Positions 28,543 through 39,874 of a stretch of DNA of 64,000 bases are shown one piece after another. Every line of letters begins with the position of its first letter. Positions within the stretch are counted from its first letter, which is position 1. The notes beneath the pieces are model-generated. The model was not told where the DNA came from. It was given only the letters and a program-made list of their open reading frames with translations, and ran no database searches. A program made the translations under genes and the position numbers. Source of the stretch: G963668605 sp963793625 (GTDB lineage Bacteria; Acidobacteriota; Terriglobia; Bryobacterales; Bryobacteraceae); contig CAWCAT010000037.1 of assembly GCA_963793625.1 (NCBI GenBank), positions 248,001 through 312,000 on the forward strand, given 5' to 3'.

Positions 28543-29954
28543 ATGTCCAAAACTTTTCTGACCCTGCTTGCCTGGATTGCGCTGGTACTGCTGCCTTGCG
28601 GCGCAGACGCTGCTGATCTGACTTATGGTTCCGCGCAGCCGTTTACCGCGGGCGACAATGTGGCGTTTGTCGGTGACAGTATTACTCACGGCGGCACTTA
28701 TCACTCGATTGTGACGCTGTTCTATGCGACGCGCTTTCCGGATCGACCCGTGCGTTCGTACAATGCCGGAATCGGCGGCGATCGCGCGTCCATGATCATG
28801 GGGGATGAACGCTATCGTCTGAACGTCAACATCCTGGGCCGCAAACCAAACGTCGCGACAATCATGCTCGGCATGAACGACGTCGGCGGCGGCGATTATG
28901 GTGCCGGAAAAGATGGGCCCGAATTCCTCCAGCGGCGGCAGACCTCGCTCGATATCTATGAGCAGAACATGATCAAGCTGATCACTTCACTGCAGAAGAG
29001 CGGCGCGCGCGTTACCCTGATCACGCCTTCCATTTACGACGAAACCACGAAACTGGCCAAAGCGAATCCAGTGGTTCAGACTGCCCGCAATGCCGCGCTT
29101 ACAAAATGCGCGGACAAGGTGCGTGGCTGGTCGAAAGAGTACAACACCGGAATCGTCAACTTCCATGAAGTTATGAATACAATCAACGCGCGCGAGCAGA
29201 AGAAAGATCCGGCGTTCACGATTGTCGGACCGGACCGCGTGCATCCCGGGCCAGTCGGGCATTTTGTGATGGGCTACACGCTGCTCAAGGCACAGAGCAT
29301 GCCTCGCGAAGTTGCGCGAATCAGCGTGGATGCCAAAAAGAGCCAAGCCTGGCGACGCTGGCAAATTGCGAACTCAGCGGCATCAAGAAAGCGGGTAAGG
29401 GCGTGGAGTTCGATGCGCTCGAAAAGGCGCTGCCGTTTGTAGCTCCTGAAGAAGCGGCCGCGGCACTGAAGCTGGTTCCATTTGTTCAGGATCTGAACCA
29501 GGAAACACTGCTGGTGACGGGCCTTGGCAAAGGACGCTATGAGTTGAAGATCGATGGCGAAGTCGTGGGCGAGTACACAGCCGCCGAACTGAAGGCAGGG
29601 GTCAATCTGGCGGAGAACTCGAAGACACCGCAGTACCGTCAATCAGCGGCCGCGACCAAGATCAACTCCGAACGCACCCTGGTGCAGAGACAGATGCGCG
29701 ACATCGTGGCGCAGAAGTACGGCTTCTCACGCGGAAAGATCGACGTATCCGACAACGCTGCCGTTCTGCAACACGTGAAGACTCTGATCGAGACGGCCAA
29801 GAAGGAAAACAAGCCGGTCGCCAGAAATGCCGAAATGCTCCTGCAGGACTTAATGGAGCCCGGCAAGCTGGAGCAGAAGTCGCAGGATCTGTCGGCCGCG
29901 CTGGCCAAAGCCTGCCAACCGCAGAAGCACCGCTTCACGCTGACAAAGAAGTAG
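28543..29954 (+). CDS. Secreted SGNH/GDSL-type hydrolase (frameshifted)
   Basis: About 470 aa after restoring one A in the run at 29344-29348 (five A where six keep the frame). A signal peptide (1-23, ending ADAAD) is followed by an SGNH hydrolase domain: block I FVGDSITHGG with the catalytic Ser, block II NAGIGGDRASMI, block III LGMNDVGGGDYG with Asn, and block V PDRVHPGPVGH with Asp and His. The C-terminal 190 residues form an additional helical/beta region after KKAGKGVEFDALEK. Such enzymes are esterases or lipases, often acetyl-xylan or rhamnogalacturonan esterases in this phylum. It convergently overlaps the glycosyltransferase gene by 20 nt. Confidence 0.85.
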
Positions 29955-32359
29955 TCAGTGCCGAAACACGCGGACTTTGTTCCCTACTGCCGATTCGCTG
30001 CGGCACACTAACGAGCGCCGTGTAGCTCTGATATGCGGATTCGGCGATCTTCGTCCAGCTGTAGCGTTCCACCGCAAACGTGCGGGCCGCTGCTCCCATG
30101 GCGGTTCGGGATTCCTCGTTGGACAGGAGATCGCAGACGGCAGATGCGAACGACGGCCAACCGGAACTGCTGACCAGGTCGACGCCTTCCTGAATACCCA
30201 AACCGGCGCATCCGATCGGGGTGCTGACGACGGCCTTGCCGCAAGCCATGGCTTCCAGCACCTTGATGTTAGTGCCGGCCGATACTTCCAGCGGCACCAT
30301 AACGACTGAAGCCCGTGCATAAAGCGGTCTTAGATCCTCCACGAATCCATTCAGTTCCACCCTGGTGTCGAGGGCGTCGGATTCGCGCCAGAAGCTTTCG
30401 TGGTCTGAGCCGGCTACAACCCGCAGCCGGGCTTTCGGAAAACGACCCCAGACGAGCGGCATGATCTCGTGCAACGCTCTTTCGAAACCGATGACGTTGG
30501 GCAGATGACGAAACGAACCCACGTACAGCAGTTCCGGTTCCGCTGTTGCCTCGTCGCACGGGAAGAAGCGCGCGATGTCAACACCGTTGGGGATCGTGAA
30601 CGTGCGATCGGCTCGACGCCCGCTTTCCGCGATGGCTAGCCGGCGATCGTCTTCAGACACTGTCCAAACTGCGTCGTGGGCTTTGAGCCAGCCCGTCTCA
30701 AAGGTTAGCCAGCGAGCATACTCGGCCTGTGCGGCCTTGCTGGGTCTGCTCTCTGCCAATTGCCGGTAGAGGCTGAACGTAACATCATGTTCAACCAGAA
30801 TGGACGGAATTCCAGCTGCGCATTCCCGGAAAGCTGCAAGATGGGTGTACTCGAATTGCACGAGATCGGGACGAATACTTTCGCAGAGACTCGTGATCAA
30901 CGCGCGCAGGCTGGGGGATTCGTGCTCGCGCACCTGCATTGGCAAATTCTCATCCTGCGAGGCGACTTCGTCCCGATCCAGAATATGCACCTGTTGGAAT
31001 AGCTCGTGAAGCTTTTCGTACTGCACCTCATCGTTTTTCTCGCGCAGCGCGATGAGGTAGAAATCGACTTGTCCGCACAGTTCCCGGCAGAGATTGTACA
31101 TGCGGACTGCTCCGCCATGTGAGAGTGGGTAGGGCAGGAAGGGCGAAACGAGCAAAACCTTCAAGCGATCGGAGACCGGTTTGGCCGCGAATTGCAGAGC
31201 GGGCTGGAAAGCGATGTTGCCTCTGGCCAGATCAGGCTCACGCGGTCCAAGACAGCGCAATGCCGGACTCAGGAGAGCACGCAGGATAAATGCGCGCTCC
31301 TGAATGGGAAAGTCTGGTTGCACTCCGACCTCGGCAGCCTGTCCCACGCTATATGAGCGCCAGCCAGATGCTGCCGCCTTCCAGAAAAGGATTAGCCACG
31401 CAACCACGCTCCATCCGCTATCGGGAATAGCCAGTTCCAAAGCTTTCCGGCGATCGATCAGAATGGCACCCGAGATGGGGGCGAGCACCTGACTGGCTTC
31501 CCCTGGCCGCAGTCTCCGGAATGGAGCCATTGCTATCAGCATGGGTTTCCAGCCGCGAAATGCTGCTTGCCTGGAGACAGCGAAAGTGCGATCGTCCGCA
31601 AAGAGCTCGAGCATTTCATCGAGCGGACCTTCGCAGCTCTCCTGCTCCCACAAGACCCAACGGGCATCAGTTGACCGAAGAAATTCGCCGAAGGCCTTTC
31701 CGTCCCAAGCCGAACCCTCGGGCTGGTATCGTACCAGACCCGAATCACCAGAAGAGGCGCGGAACGAAGGAGCGCAGCGGTCTTCCTCCAATCAGCATGC
31801 GGAATAATGCACGGTCCGGATACCCGCACCACCGCAGCACGTTGGCTGCTGCAAGCAGAGTCGTAGCGCAGCTTACGCCCGAGCAGATGTTCCACGCCGA
31901 AACCGCACGATTCCACAACTGCCGCCGGAAATGCAGGAGAACGTTATTGAACGTGCCGGGGAAGAAATCCGAGTGGTCATTCATCACCACAACGCGAAAC
32001 GGCGGTATCAGAAAGGGTGCTGCCTTTACGGCCCAGTTCCCGCTTTCTCCGGTCCAGGTGGTGATGCCCACGGCGACCCAGTGCGGCCAGAGTCTCCACT
32101 GCGCGCAGAGCAGCAGCAGCAACGAATTTCTACGGACGTGAACGCGCTGGCAGAGTGCAGCGGTTTCCGGCAGCGGTTCCACTGTCGAAAAGAGCCATAT
32201 AGGCAGATCGGGTTCGCCTCTGTGGAGGTAAACAACGGCACCATGGCAGGCTTCTGGCGTGAGACCGAAGACTGCGAGAGTCTTCTGCTCTCCTTTGCCC
32301 AGACACTTAAGCAGTGCGATCAATAGGCTTTTCAAGGACCCAACCCCGACCGGAAACAC
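29935..32359 (-). CDS. Multidomain glycosyltransferase (GT2-like plus GT4), frameshifted
   Basis: About 807 aa after removing one extra base near 31765. The N-terminal part (1-200) has KAAPFLIPPFRVVVMNDHSD, a signature of a large acidobacterial glycosyltransferase group. A middle part has SGAILIDRRKALELA, as in GT2 enzymes. The C-terminal half (about 430-800) is a GT4 enzyme: SHGGAVRMYNLCREL at the N-lobe, ELLYVGSFRHLPNV and PLEVSAGTNIKVLEAMACGK with the E-x7-E-like donor site. The start is uncertain: a GTG at 32359 is the longest, a TTG follows. GT4 enzymes transfer sugars from nucleotide donors to form polysaccharide or glycolipid. The SGNH hydrolase is convergent. No other polysaccharide cluster genes are present. 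Confidence 0.75.
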
Positions 32360-32454
32360 ATGAGTTTATCTTGATTCTTTTGGGAAACTCGTACTGTAAA
32401 GTTACTATTTTCGGGCGTTGTTCGGCGTGGCTCATAATGATGTCTGGTGCTTAC

Positions 32455-33354
32455 ATGTTGCTTAGAGCTTTGCTTTTGCTGACGTTCGCTGGCCTGGTTG
32501 CAGGTCAGAACAGGCTATCGCAAAAATATCCGGGAGACGTCGGTATTGAATCAGATCCGGACGTGCTCTTCAGTGAGAACTTCGAGAGTGGAGATTTGAA
32601 AAAGTGGGATGAGCGCAAAGGGCCCGTCGCAGCAACAGAAGAATCACCAAATTCCGGCAAATGGTGCGTGCGTATGCCGATGCAGCGCGGGGCCAACACT
32701 GGCGGGCACACCATCAAGTGGTTCATGCCCGGAGCTGACAAGGTGTATGTGCGTTTCTATGTGAAGTTCTCAAAAGACTATCAATACAACCATCATTTTG
32801 TCAGCCTGATGGCTAATCAGGCTGGAAACAAGTGGTCCGGCTTCGGGAAGGCCGGCCTGAAACCGACTGGCACCTACTATTCAACAAACATGGAACCATG
32901 GTTCGCATGGGGTAAGAATCCATCGCCCGGGGAAGTAAATTTCTATAGTTACTTTCTCGATATGGAACCTGACCCCAAGAGCGGCATGTACTGGGGCAAT
33001 TCCTTCTTCCCACCCGGGCCGGCACGCGGTACTGCTGCGGGGCCGAGTCGTTTCATCCCCGAACTCAACAAATGGCAGTGCTGGGAATTCATGATGCAGG
33101 CCAACTCCGCTCCGAATGTGGCGGATGGCAGGCAGGCTATGTGGGTGGATGGTACGCTGCTGGGCGAATTTTCCGGCATTCGCTGGCGCGACAATCCTGA
33201 TCTGAAGATCAATACATTGTGGCTGGAGCACTATGGCTACGATGCCGGCGACCCGACCAAACAATACTGGAAAGATGAGCAGGCCGTGTGGTTCGATGAT
33301 GTGGTTGTCGCGCGTAGTTACATCGGGCCAATCTTTCCCTCTGCTCCAAAATAA
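32455..33354 (+). CDS. Secreted jelly-roll (concanavalin-like) protein
   Basis: 299 aa. A signal peptide (1-15, MLLRALLLLTFAGLVAG) precedes a single beta-rich domain beginning VLFSENFESGDLKKWD and ending VWFDDVVVARSYIGPI, the opening and closing strands of LamG/polysaccharide-lyase-like sandwiches. WVDGTLLGEFSGIRWRD is a typical strand pair before the end. No catalytic site can be assigned, so it could bind or cleave polysaccharide. ATG codons at 32437 and 32440 are upstream; the 32440 one is in frame, but 32455 gives the better signal peptide. It is followed by the GH63 gene 56 nt later. Confidence 0.7.
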   Translation: MLLRALLLLTFAGLVAGQNRLSQKYPGDVGIESDPDVLFSENFESGDLKKWDERKGPVAATEESPNSGKWCVRMPMQRGANTGGHTIKWFMPGADKVYVRFYVKFSKDYQYNHHFVSLMANQAGNKWSGFGKAGLKPTGTYYSTNMEPWFAWGKNPSPGEVNFYSYFLDMEPDPKSGMYWGNSFFPPGPARGTAAGPSRFIPELNKWQCWEFMMQANSAPNVADGRQAMWVDGTLLGEFSGIRWRDNPDLKINTLWLEHYGYDAGDPTKQYWKDEQAVWFDDVVVARSYIGPIFPSAPK

Positions 33355-33410
33355 GGGCACCTGAATATCCGCTGCAGGCATCAAAAGGGAACACGGATCT
33401 CGGAGCCATT

Positions 33411-36119
33411 ATGAGTGCTGAAGAGCAGCGCCTTGCGGAGTCTCGGGACTCGACCATCCCGTGGAAAAAATGGGGTCCGTACCTGAGTGAGCGCCAGTGG
33501 GGCACGGTCAGGGAAGATTACAGCCAGGATGGCAATGCCTGGAACTATTTCCCCCATGACCATGCGCGTTCCAGGGCGTATCGTTGGGGCGAAGACGGTT
33601 TGGCTGGATTCTCAGACGACAAACAGAAGCTGTGCTTCTCGCTTGCCCTCTGGAACGGTGCCGACGCGATTCTTAAGGAACGCCTGTTCGGGTTGACGAA
33701 CGGCGAAGGCAATCACGGCGAGGATGTGAAGGAGTATTACTTCTACCTCGACAGCACTCCGACGCACTCGTACATGAAGTATCTGTACAAGTATCCGCAG
33801 CAGCCTTATCCATACGAGGACCTCGTGCTGACCAATCGTGATCGCACGCGCGATGAGCTGGAATATGAGTTGCTCGACACCGGTGTGTTCGACAATGACG
33901 AGTATTTCGATGTCTTCGTCGAGTATGCGAAAGCCTCAGCCGAAGACGTGCTGATTCGAATCACCGTGCATAATCGCGGCAGCGAACCGGCGCCTCTGCA
34001 TGTGTTACCGACGCTGCTGTTTCGCAATACCTGGTCCTGGTACAACGGCACGAAGCCGCTTCTGCAGCGGACAGAGAACAGTTCGGCCACTTCGATTAGC
34101 ATCGAGCATTCCGACCTCGGCAGCTATCAATTGCACTGCGAAGGTCAGGTCCCGCTGTTGTTCACTGAGAACGAGACAAACAACAAGCGGATCTTTGCAA
34201 CACGAAATCGGAGCCCGTACGTGAAGGACGGAATCAACAATTACATCGTCCACGGCCGCGACGAAGCCATCAACCCAGCCGGGACCGGTACCAAAGCAGC
34301 GGCGCATTATCAGAGGGTGGTTCCGGCGGGCGAAGCGAAAGTGATCAAGCTGCGGCTGAAGCGCGAAGAGTCCGACAGCAACAGTGATCACTTTGGAATC
34401 GATTTCGACCAAGTATTCGCGGCCCGCAAAATGGAGGCCGATGAGTTCTACGAAAACATCAGCCCGCCCACGCTCAGCAAAGACGAAGCCCTGGTGATGC
34501 GGCAAGCTTTGGCCGGAATGTTGTGGTCGAAGCAATATTACCACTTCGATTTGGATATCTGGCTGGAAGAGCACGGCTGTCATCCCACGGCTTCACGCCG
34601 AAGCCACTCCATGCGTAACAAGGAGTGGTTCCACATGTTGAACGATGACATCATCTCGATGCCGGACAAGTGGGAATATCCGTGGTACGCGGCATGGGAT
34701 CTCGCTTTCCATACAGTTGCGCTGGCGATGGTGGATCTGGACTTTGCCAAGCAACAAATTGAGTTGATGCTGCGCGAGATGTACCTGCATCCAAACGGCC
34801 AGATTCCGGCTTATGAATGGAATTTTGGGGACGTGAATCCGCCGGTGCATGCGTGGGCAACCTGTTACATCTACTACCTTGAGAAGGAGCGGCAGGGCAA
34901 AGGCGACATCACTTTCCTGAAACTCGCCTTCCAAAAGCTGCTGCTGAACTTTACGTGGTGGGTAAACCGCAAAGACCCTTCCGGCAAAAATGTGTTTGAG
35001 GGCGGTTTTCTGGGGTTGGATAACATCGGGGTGTTCGATCGCAGCGCGCCACTACCGACGGGCGGATTTCTGGAGCAGGCGGACGGCACGGCCTGGATGG
35101 CGCTGTTCTCGCAAAACATGCTGGAGCTTGCGCTGGAATTGGCCGAGCACGATCCGATGTACGAAGACATGGCGCTGAAGTTCATCGAGCATTTCATGTG
35201 GATTGCTTCCGCCATGGACCGGATCGGGGATAACCAGGATGAGATGTGGGACGAGCGGGATGGCTTCTTTTACGACCTACTGCGATTGCCTGACGGCTCA
35301 GCGCAACGTCTAAAGGTCCGATCGATTGTAGGGCTGCTGCCGCTGTGCGCAACTACTATATTTCCGCACGGTGTCGACCAGAAATACCCCAAGCTGATGG
35401 AGCGAGCTAAACGCTTCATGGAGCGTCACAGAGAAACTGTCGCAAACATTGCCCCTCCGGATTGCCCCGGCTGTACGGGCCGGGCAATGCTCGCAATTCT
35501 GAACGAGGACAAGCTGCGCCGGATTTTGACAAGGGTGCTCGATCCGGAGGAATTCTGGAGCGAATACGGCATCCGCTCACTTTCGCGCCTTCATGCCACG
35601 GATCCATACAAGGTTTACGTAAATAATCACGAGTACCGGGTAGATTATCTGCCGGCGGAATCGAATACCGGAATGTTTGGCGGCAACTCTAATTGGCGCG
35701 GTCCGGTCTGGTTCCCGGTCAACATTCTGATCGCACGCGCGCTGATGCAGTTCTATATGTATTACGGCGAGTCGTTCCGCATCGAATGTCCCACCGGATC
35801 TGGAAACAAGATGAGCTTGTTCGAAGTAAGCCGGGAACTGGCTCGCAATCTCACAGGTATTTTCGTGCGCAATGACGAGGGCGTAAGGCCGGTATATGGA
35901 GGTTCTGCGAAGTTTCAGAATGATCCGTACTGGCGCGACTGTATCCTCTTCTACGAATACTTCCATGGGGATAACGGAGCAGGAATCGGCGCAAACCATC
36001 AGACAGGCTGGACGGGCGTTGCTGCACGCGTGATTCAGATGATGGGATACATGAGCGCCGAGGAAGCGTTGGGCGCAACGATGTCCAAGCCCGCAGCCAG
36101 GAGCTACCGAAGGAAATAA
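33411..36119 (+). CDS. GH63-family glucosidase
   Basis: 902 aa, no signal peptide, so cytoplasmic. An N-terminal beta-sandwich region (1-350) is followed by an (alpha/alpha)6 barrel (about 370-885), the layout of GH63. Marker segments are EKWEYPWYAAWDL-like DKWEYPWYAAWDLAF, HPNGQIPAYEWNFGDVNPP, and YLPAESNTGMFGGNSNWRGP near the C-terminus. Such bacterial GH63 enzymes hydrolyse alpha-glucosidic bonds in oligosaccharides such as mannosylglycerate-like or kojibiose-type sugars; the exact substrate is not readable. GGAG lies before the ATG. The frame is intact through 2.7 kb. It ends 5 nt from the convergent kinase gene. Confidence 0.85.
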   Translation: MSAEEQRLAESRDSTIPWKKWGPYLSERQWGTVREDYSQDGNAWNYFPHDHARSRAYRWGEDGLAGFSDDKQKLCFSLALWNGADAILKERLFGLTNGEGNHGEDVKEYYFYLDSTPTHSYMKYLYKYPQQPYPYEDLVLTNRDRTRDELEYELLDTGVFDNDEYFDVFVEYAKASAEDVLIRITVHNRGSEPAPLHVLPTLLFRNTWSWYNGTKPLLQRTENSSATSISIEHSDLGSYQLHCEGQVPLLFTENETNNKRIFATRNRSPYVKDGINNYIVHGRDEAINPAGTGTKAAAHYQRVVPAGEAKVIKLRLKREESDSNSDHFGIDFDQVFAARKMEADEFYENISPPTLSKDEALVMRQALAGMLWSKQYYHFDLDIWLEEHGCHPTASRRSHSMRNKEWFHMLNDDIISMPDKWEYPWYAAWDLAFHTVALAMVDLDFAKQQIELMLREMYLHPNGQIPAYEWNFGDVNPPVHAWATCYIYYLEKERQGKGDITFLKLAFQKLLLNFTWWVNRKDPSGKNVFEGGFLGLDNIGVFDRSAPLPTGGFLEQADGTAWMALFSQNMLELALELAEHDPMYEDMALKFIEHFMWIASAMDRIGDNQDEMWDERDGFFYDLLRLPDGSAQRLKVRSIVGLLPLCATTIFPHGVDQKYPKLMERAKRFMERHRETVANIAPPDCPGCTGRAMLAILNEDKLRRILTRVLDPEEFWSEYGIRSLSRLHATDPYKVYVNNHEYRVDYLPAESNTGMFGGNSNWRGPVWFPVNILIARALMQFYMYYGESFRIECPTGSGNKMSLFEVSRELARNLTGIFVRNDEGVRPVYGGSAKFQNDPYWRDCILFYEYFHGDNGAGIGANHQTGWTGVAARVIQMMGYMSAEEALGATMSKPAARSYRRK

Positions 36120-36124
36120 AGCTA

Positions 36125-39100
36125 TCAGGATTCCAGTACGGAACGGATTCGCGTTGCCAGGGTTTCCTGCGAGAACGGCTTTTGCAGAAGTGACATCTCG
36201 GTTTGCAGGATGCCGTGCGTCGCCATCGTCTCTTCTGTGTATCCGCTCATAAAGAGGACGCGAATATTGGGGCGCTGGCGCCTGACGCGCTGCGCAAGTT
36301 CGCGCCCGTTCATTCCGGGCATAACCACGTCGGTAAGCATCAAGTGAATGTTTTCGGTGCAGCCTTCCAGCATTTTCAGCGCAGCATAGCCCATCAGAGG
36401 CTTCCATAACCTTATAGCCGAGACTCTTCAAAACAAATGCGGCGAAAACGCGAACCTCACGTTGGTCCTCAACCACAAGGATCGTCTCCTTGCCCGTAAG
36501 TTGCACCGCACCAGAGACATTTTCGATCTGTTCAACTACGCCGTCTTTGCGGGGCAGATAGACACGAAAGGATGTGCCCTGTCCCGGCTTGGAGCTGACG
36601 TCGATACAGCCTCCGCTCTGCTGGACGATGCCATAAACCATCGATAAACCCAGGCCAGTTCCAGTCCCGCGCGCCTTTGTCGTGAAGAACGGCTCAAATA
36701 TATGTTCGAGTGTCTCCTCGCTCATCCCTACGCCGTTATCCGTCACAGTCAGCCGGACATGCGGGCCAGGCTGACAGGTTGCGATTTCGCTCCCCGAATT
36801 GCCCATTATTACGTTTTCGGTTTCGATGGAGAGTGATCCGCCCAATGGCAGCGCATCGCGCGCGTTCACCGCCAGATTCATTAGCACCTGATGGAGTTGC
36901 CCGGAATCCGCCATTACGTGACCCAATTCCGGAGAGAGTCGGACCGTAAGTTCGATGTCTTCGCCGATTAGCCTGCGCAGCATTTTCTGCGATTCTGCAA
37001 TGATCGAGTTCAGTTCAACCAGTTCAGGTTTGATCACCTGCTTGCGGCTAAAGGCCAGCAGTTGGCCCGTTAACGAAGCCGCGCGGTCGCCGGCCTTGCG
37101 AATTTGCGTGATTTGCTGGTGAAGTGAGCTCCCGCTTTCAAGACTGCCAAGCGCAAGCTGGCTGTAGCCATTGATCACAGTGAGCAGATTATTAAAGTCG
37201 TGGGCGATACCGCCCGCAAGCCGACCGATGCTTTCCAGGCGTTGTACTTCAGCCATTTGCGTCTGCAGGCGCTTGCTCTCCGTAATGTCTGAGAAGATCG
37301 TGGCAAATTCTCCAGGCGCTGTCCGGTAGGCAGTTACCTGGAACTATCTGCCAACCACGAAAGCACGTTGCTCAAAGTGCTGCGATTCGCCGCTGAGCAC
37401 AACCTGACCAAATCGTTGGATCCAGACATCCTCCAAATCTCGGGACCACTTCGCGGACCGTTCTGCCGATTACGTCCTCCACTTTGAGACCGGTATGTTT
37501 TTCAAAAGCCGAATTGGCCGTCAGAAAGCGGTAATCAACGGGCTCGCCTGCACTGTCAAATATAATCTCCTGAACCGCAAAGGCGTTGGTCATGGTCTCG
37601 AATAAAGTCTGGTAACGCTCTTCAGCCCTGCGCTGACCCGTAATATCGCGAGCAATTCCGATGGCACCCTCCACTCACCGGCTTCGTTGCGCAACGGCAT
37701 CACACGCCAGTTATAAATTGTTCTGCCCTGCGAGGTCTCCATGTTCAGTTCGACCTCAACAGGACATGGCAGTTTCAAAAACCTGCGAGAGCGCACGTTC
37801 AATATCCGCAGCAACTGGGCCAAGGCCCAGTTCAGATGGCTTTTTGCCGACGATTGCCTCTGGTCCGATTCCCAGGTAATTGGTGATGCCCGGGCTGATG
37901 TAGAGGTACTGCATTTGACGGTTGAAATGAGTGATTACGTCGGGTGAAGCTTCGAGCAATGTGCGATAACGGTCCTCGCTTTCCTGCAGAGCTCGTTCGG
38001 CCTGTTTGCGCTCGGTAATGTCCTGCCCAATGCTGGTCACCATCGTAATCTGGTCCACTTCGTCACGCAGAACAGTGTTGCTCCAGGAGATGGTCCGCCG
38101 CTCGCCGCTGCGCGTAAGAAGCTCGTTTTCCAAGTGCGTGGGAAGATTTCGAGCAGTGCTGCTGAACAGGTCGCTCAACTCGTTCCGGGTCTCTTCGGGA
38201 ATGAACATGCTGAACCAGTCCCCACCTATCACTTCCCCGCACGACCAGCCTGTCAGTTTTAGCAGAAAGTCATTGCAGAACGTGACTCTGCCGGAACGGT
38301 CCAGCAGCACCGCGATCAGATCGATTTTTTCGAGTGCTTCACGATAGCGCCGTTCACTGCGCAGGAGTGCCTGCTGGGGACTGCGGCGCTCCGTGATGTC
38401 ACGCACAATATTCTGCCGATAGCGCCTGCCTTCCGTTTCAATCAAGCGGGAACTAATTTCGACTGGAAAGTGCGTGCCGTCACGTTTACGGTGCTCAGCC
38501 TGAAAGACAATGCCTTCATAGCCTGGACGCTCGATGTTGGCAGGCGGTTGGTGAAACGACTGTTCGGATCCGAACTCGATCAACTCGCGAAGATCCATTC
38601 CCACGAGTTCTTCGCGACTGTAGCCATATGTGTCGACTGCCCGGTCGTTTGCTTCAATAATCCGGCTCTGGTCGTCCATCAAAAAAATGATGTCGTTGGC
38701 ATATTTGCTCAGATAAGTCGTACTGCCCGCGCAGAGCTCGGTGAGCCCGTTCCGCCTTATACTCGCGCATGTAGAAAATGGACCGCTGGTGGCGCCAGGA
38801 GAGGGCCGATAATCGCGGCAGTAAGCAGAATCAGAACGGTCGCCAGCAGCAGCACCCAACTTCCCGCACCGCGGATTGCGGCGTAGCTTTCTTCCGCATC
38901 GACCTTTGAAATCAGAAACCAGGAGGAATCCGGAATTACGCGTACGGCGGCAAGTACTGGAACCCCTCGATAGTCCAGGCCGCGAATGATGCCTTTCTGT
39001 TCGGGTGCGCCGACACTCTCAAAGATTGTGCCGGGCGCGGCTGGAAACATCAGGCTGAGCGAGGTCTCTCCGCGGTAACGAGTGTCGTTCAGAAACATCA

Positions 39101-39765
39101 CGTTCGGGCCCTCGCGGCGTAGCAACAGGACTTCTGCGGAGCGACTATGCCCGGGCCATGATTCGATCTCCTGAAACAGCGAGCGCCTGGGAGAGAGAGT
39201 TAAGCGGAGCGTGCCAAGGGGCTCTGCGCCGGGCTCACGGGAAGGCACAGGTAGCAGCAGATCAACATGGACATCCTGCGTGGTCTCACCCATGTGCAGG
39301 TCAGACAGGAAGGGTTTACGGGAATCCAGCGCCTGTTTTGCCGCCTGCCTGACCGGCGTTCTCGGTTGCGTCCGGCCGGAGGTAGAAAACATCGTGTCGC
39401 CATCAGGTGTAATGAGTGCAACGTCGCTGTATCCCTTGGCTTCCTTCAGGTGATTGAGCCAGTTCGATACCAGACGATTTGTTCCCGGCTTAGCCGAACC
39501 GTCCAGAATCTGGTACGACCTCCGGGACGGCGGGCATGGTGGCGACAATGGCCTCGCCATCTGACACGAAATCCCTGCGCCAAGAGGCAATCTCGCGCAC
39601 CTTCAGGTTCGCGATTGCTGAGATCTCATTCTGGATTTCCGCTTCCAGGTGTTCGGAAAGCGCACGATGATAAAGGAACCCGCCGGCGACGATTCCGACG
39701 GACACTATGAGGAACAGCGCAAAAAGCCACGTGGCTGGCCGTTCCTGTTTCGGCGCAGCTTGCAT
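36125..39765 (-). CDS. PAS-domain hybrid sensor histidine kinase with REC domain (multiply frameshifted)
   Basis: About 1,200 aa in pieces. From the N-terminus: a membrane helix (TWLFALFLIVSVGIVAGGFL), a large periplasmic sensor region (about 60-320) with a second helix (GSWVLLLATVLILLTAAII), three PAS/PAC domains (KYANDIIFLMDDQSRIIEAN; EKIDLIAVLLDRSGRVTFC; LLEASPDVITHFNRQMQY) and a partial fourth, then the kinase core (RLAGGIAHDFNNLLTVINGY with the phospho-His, DNGVGM, GTGTGLGL) and a receiver domain (LMLTDVVMPGMNG). At least six frame changes occur, near 39555, 38770, 37790, 37665, 37440-37340 and 36390. This density could be sequencing error or a decaying gene. Confidence 0.75.
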
Positions 39766-39821
39766 ACATCAACTCCGCACGAGTCGGGACTCTTTAACTC
39801 TAGCAGACAGCGAACAAAGTA

Positions 39822-39856
39822 CGCGGCGGCGAGCCAAAATTGCGCTCACCGCCGCG
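39822..39856 (-). terminator. Hairpin after the fourth Oar-like receptor gene
   Basis: CGCGGCGGTGAGC and GCTCGCCGCCGCG form a 13-bp stem with one G-T pair and a 9-nt loop on the minus strand, 19 nt past the receptor stop. The following sequence is only mildly T-rich. Confidence 0.6.
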
Positions 39857-39874
39857 AAAGGTTGTTTCGCTCTG

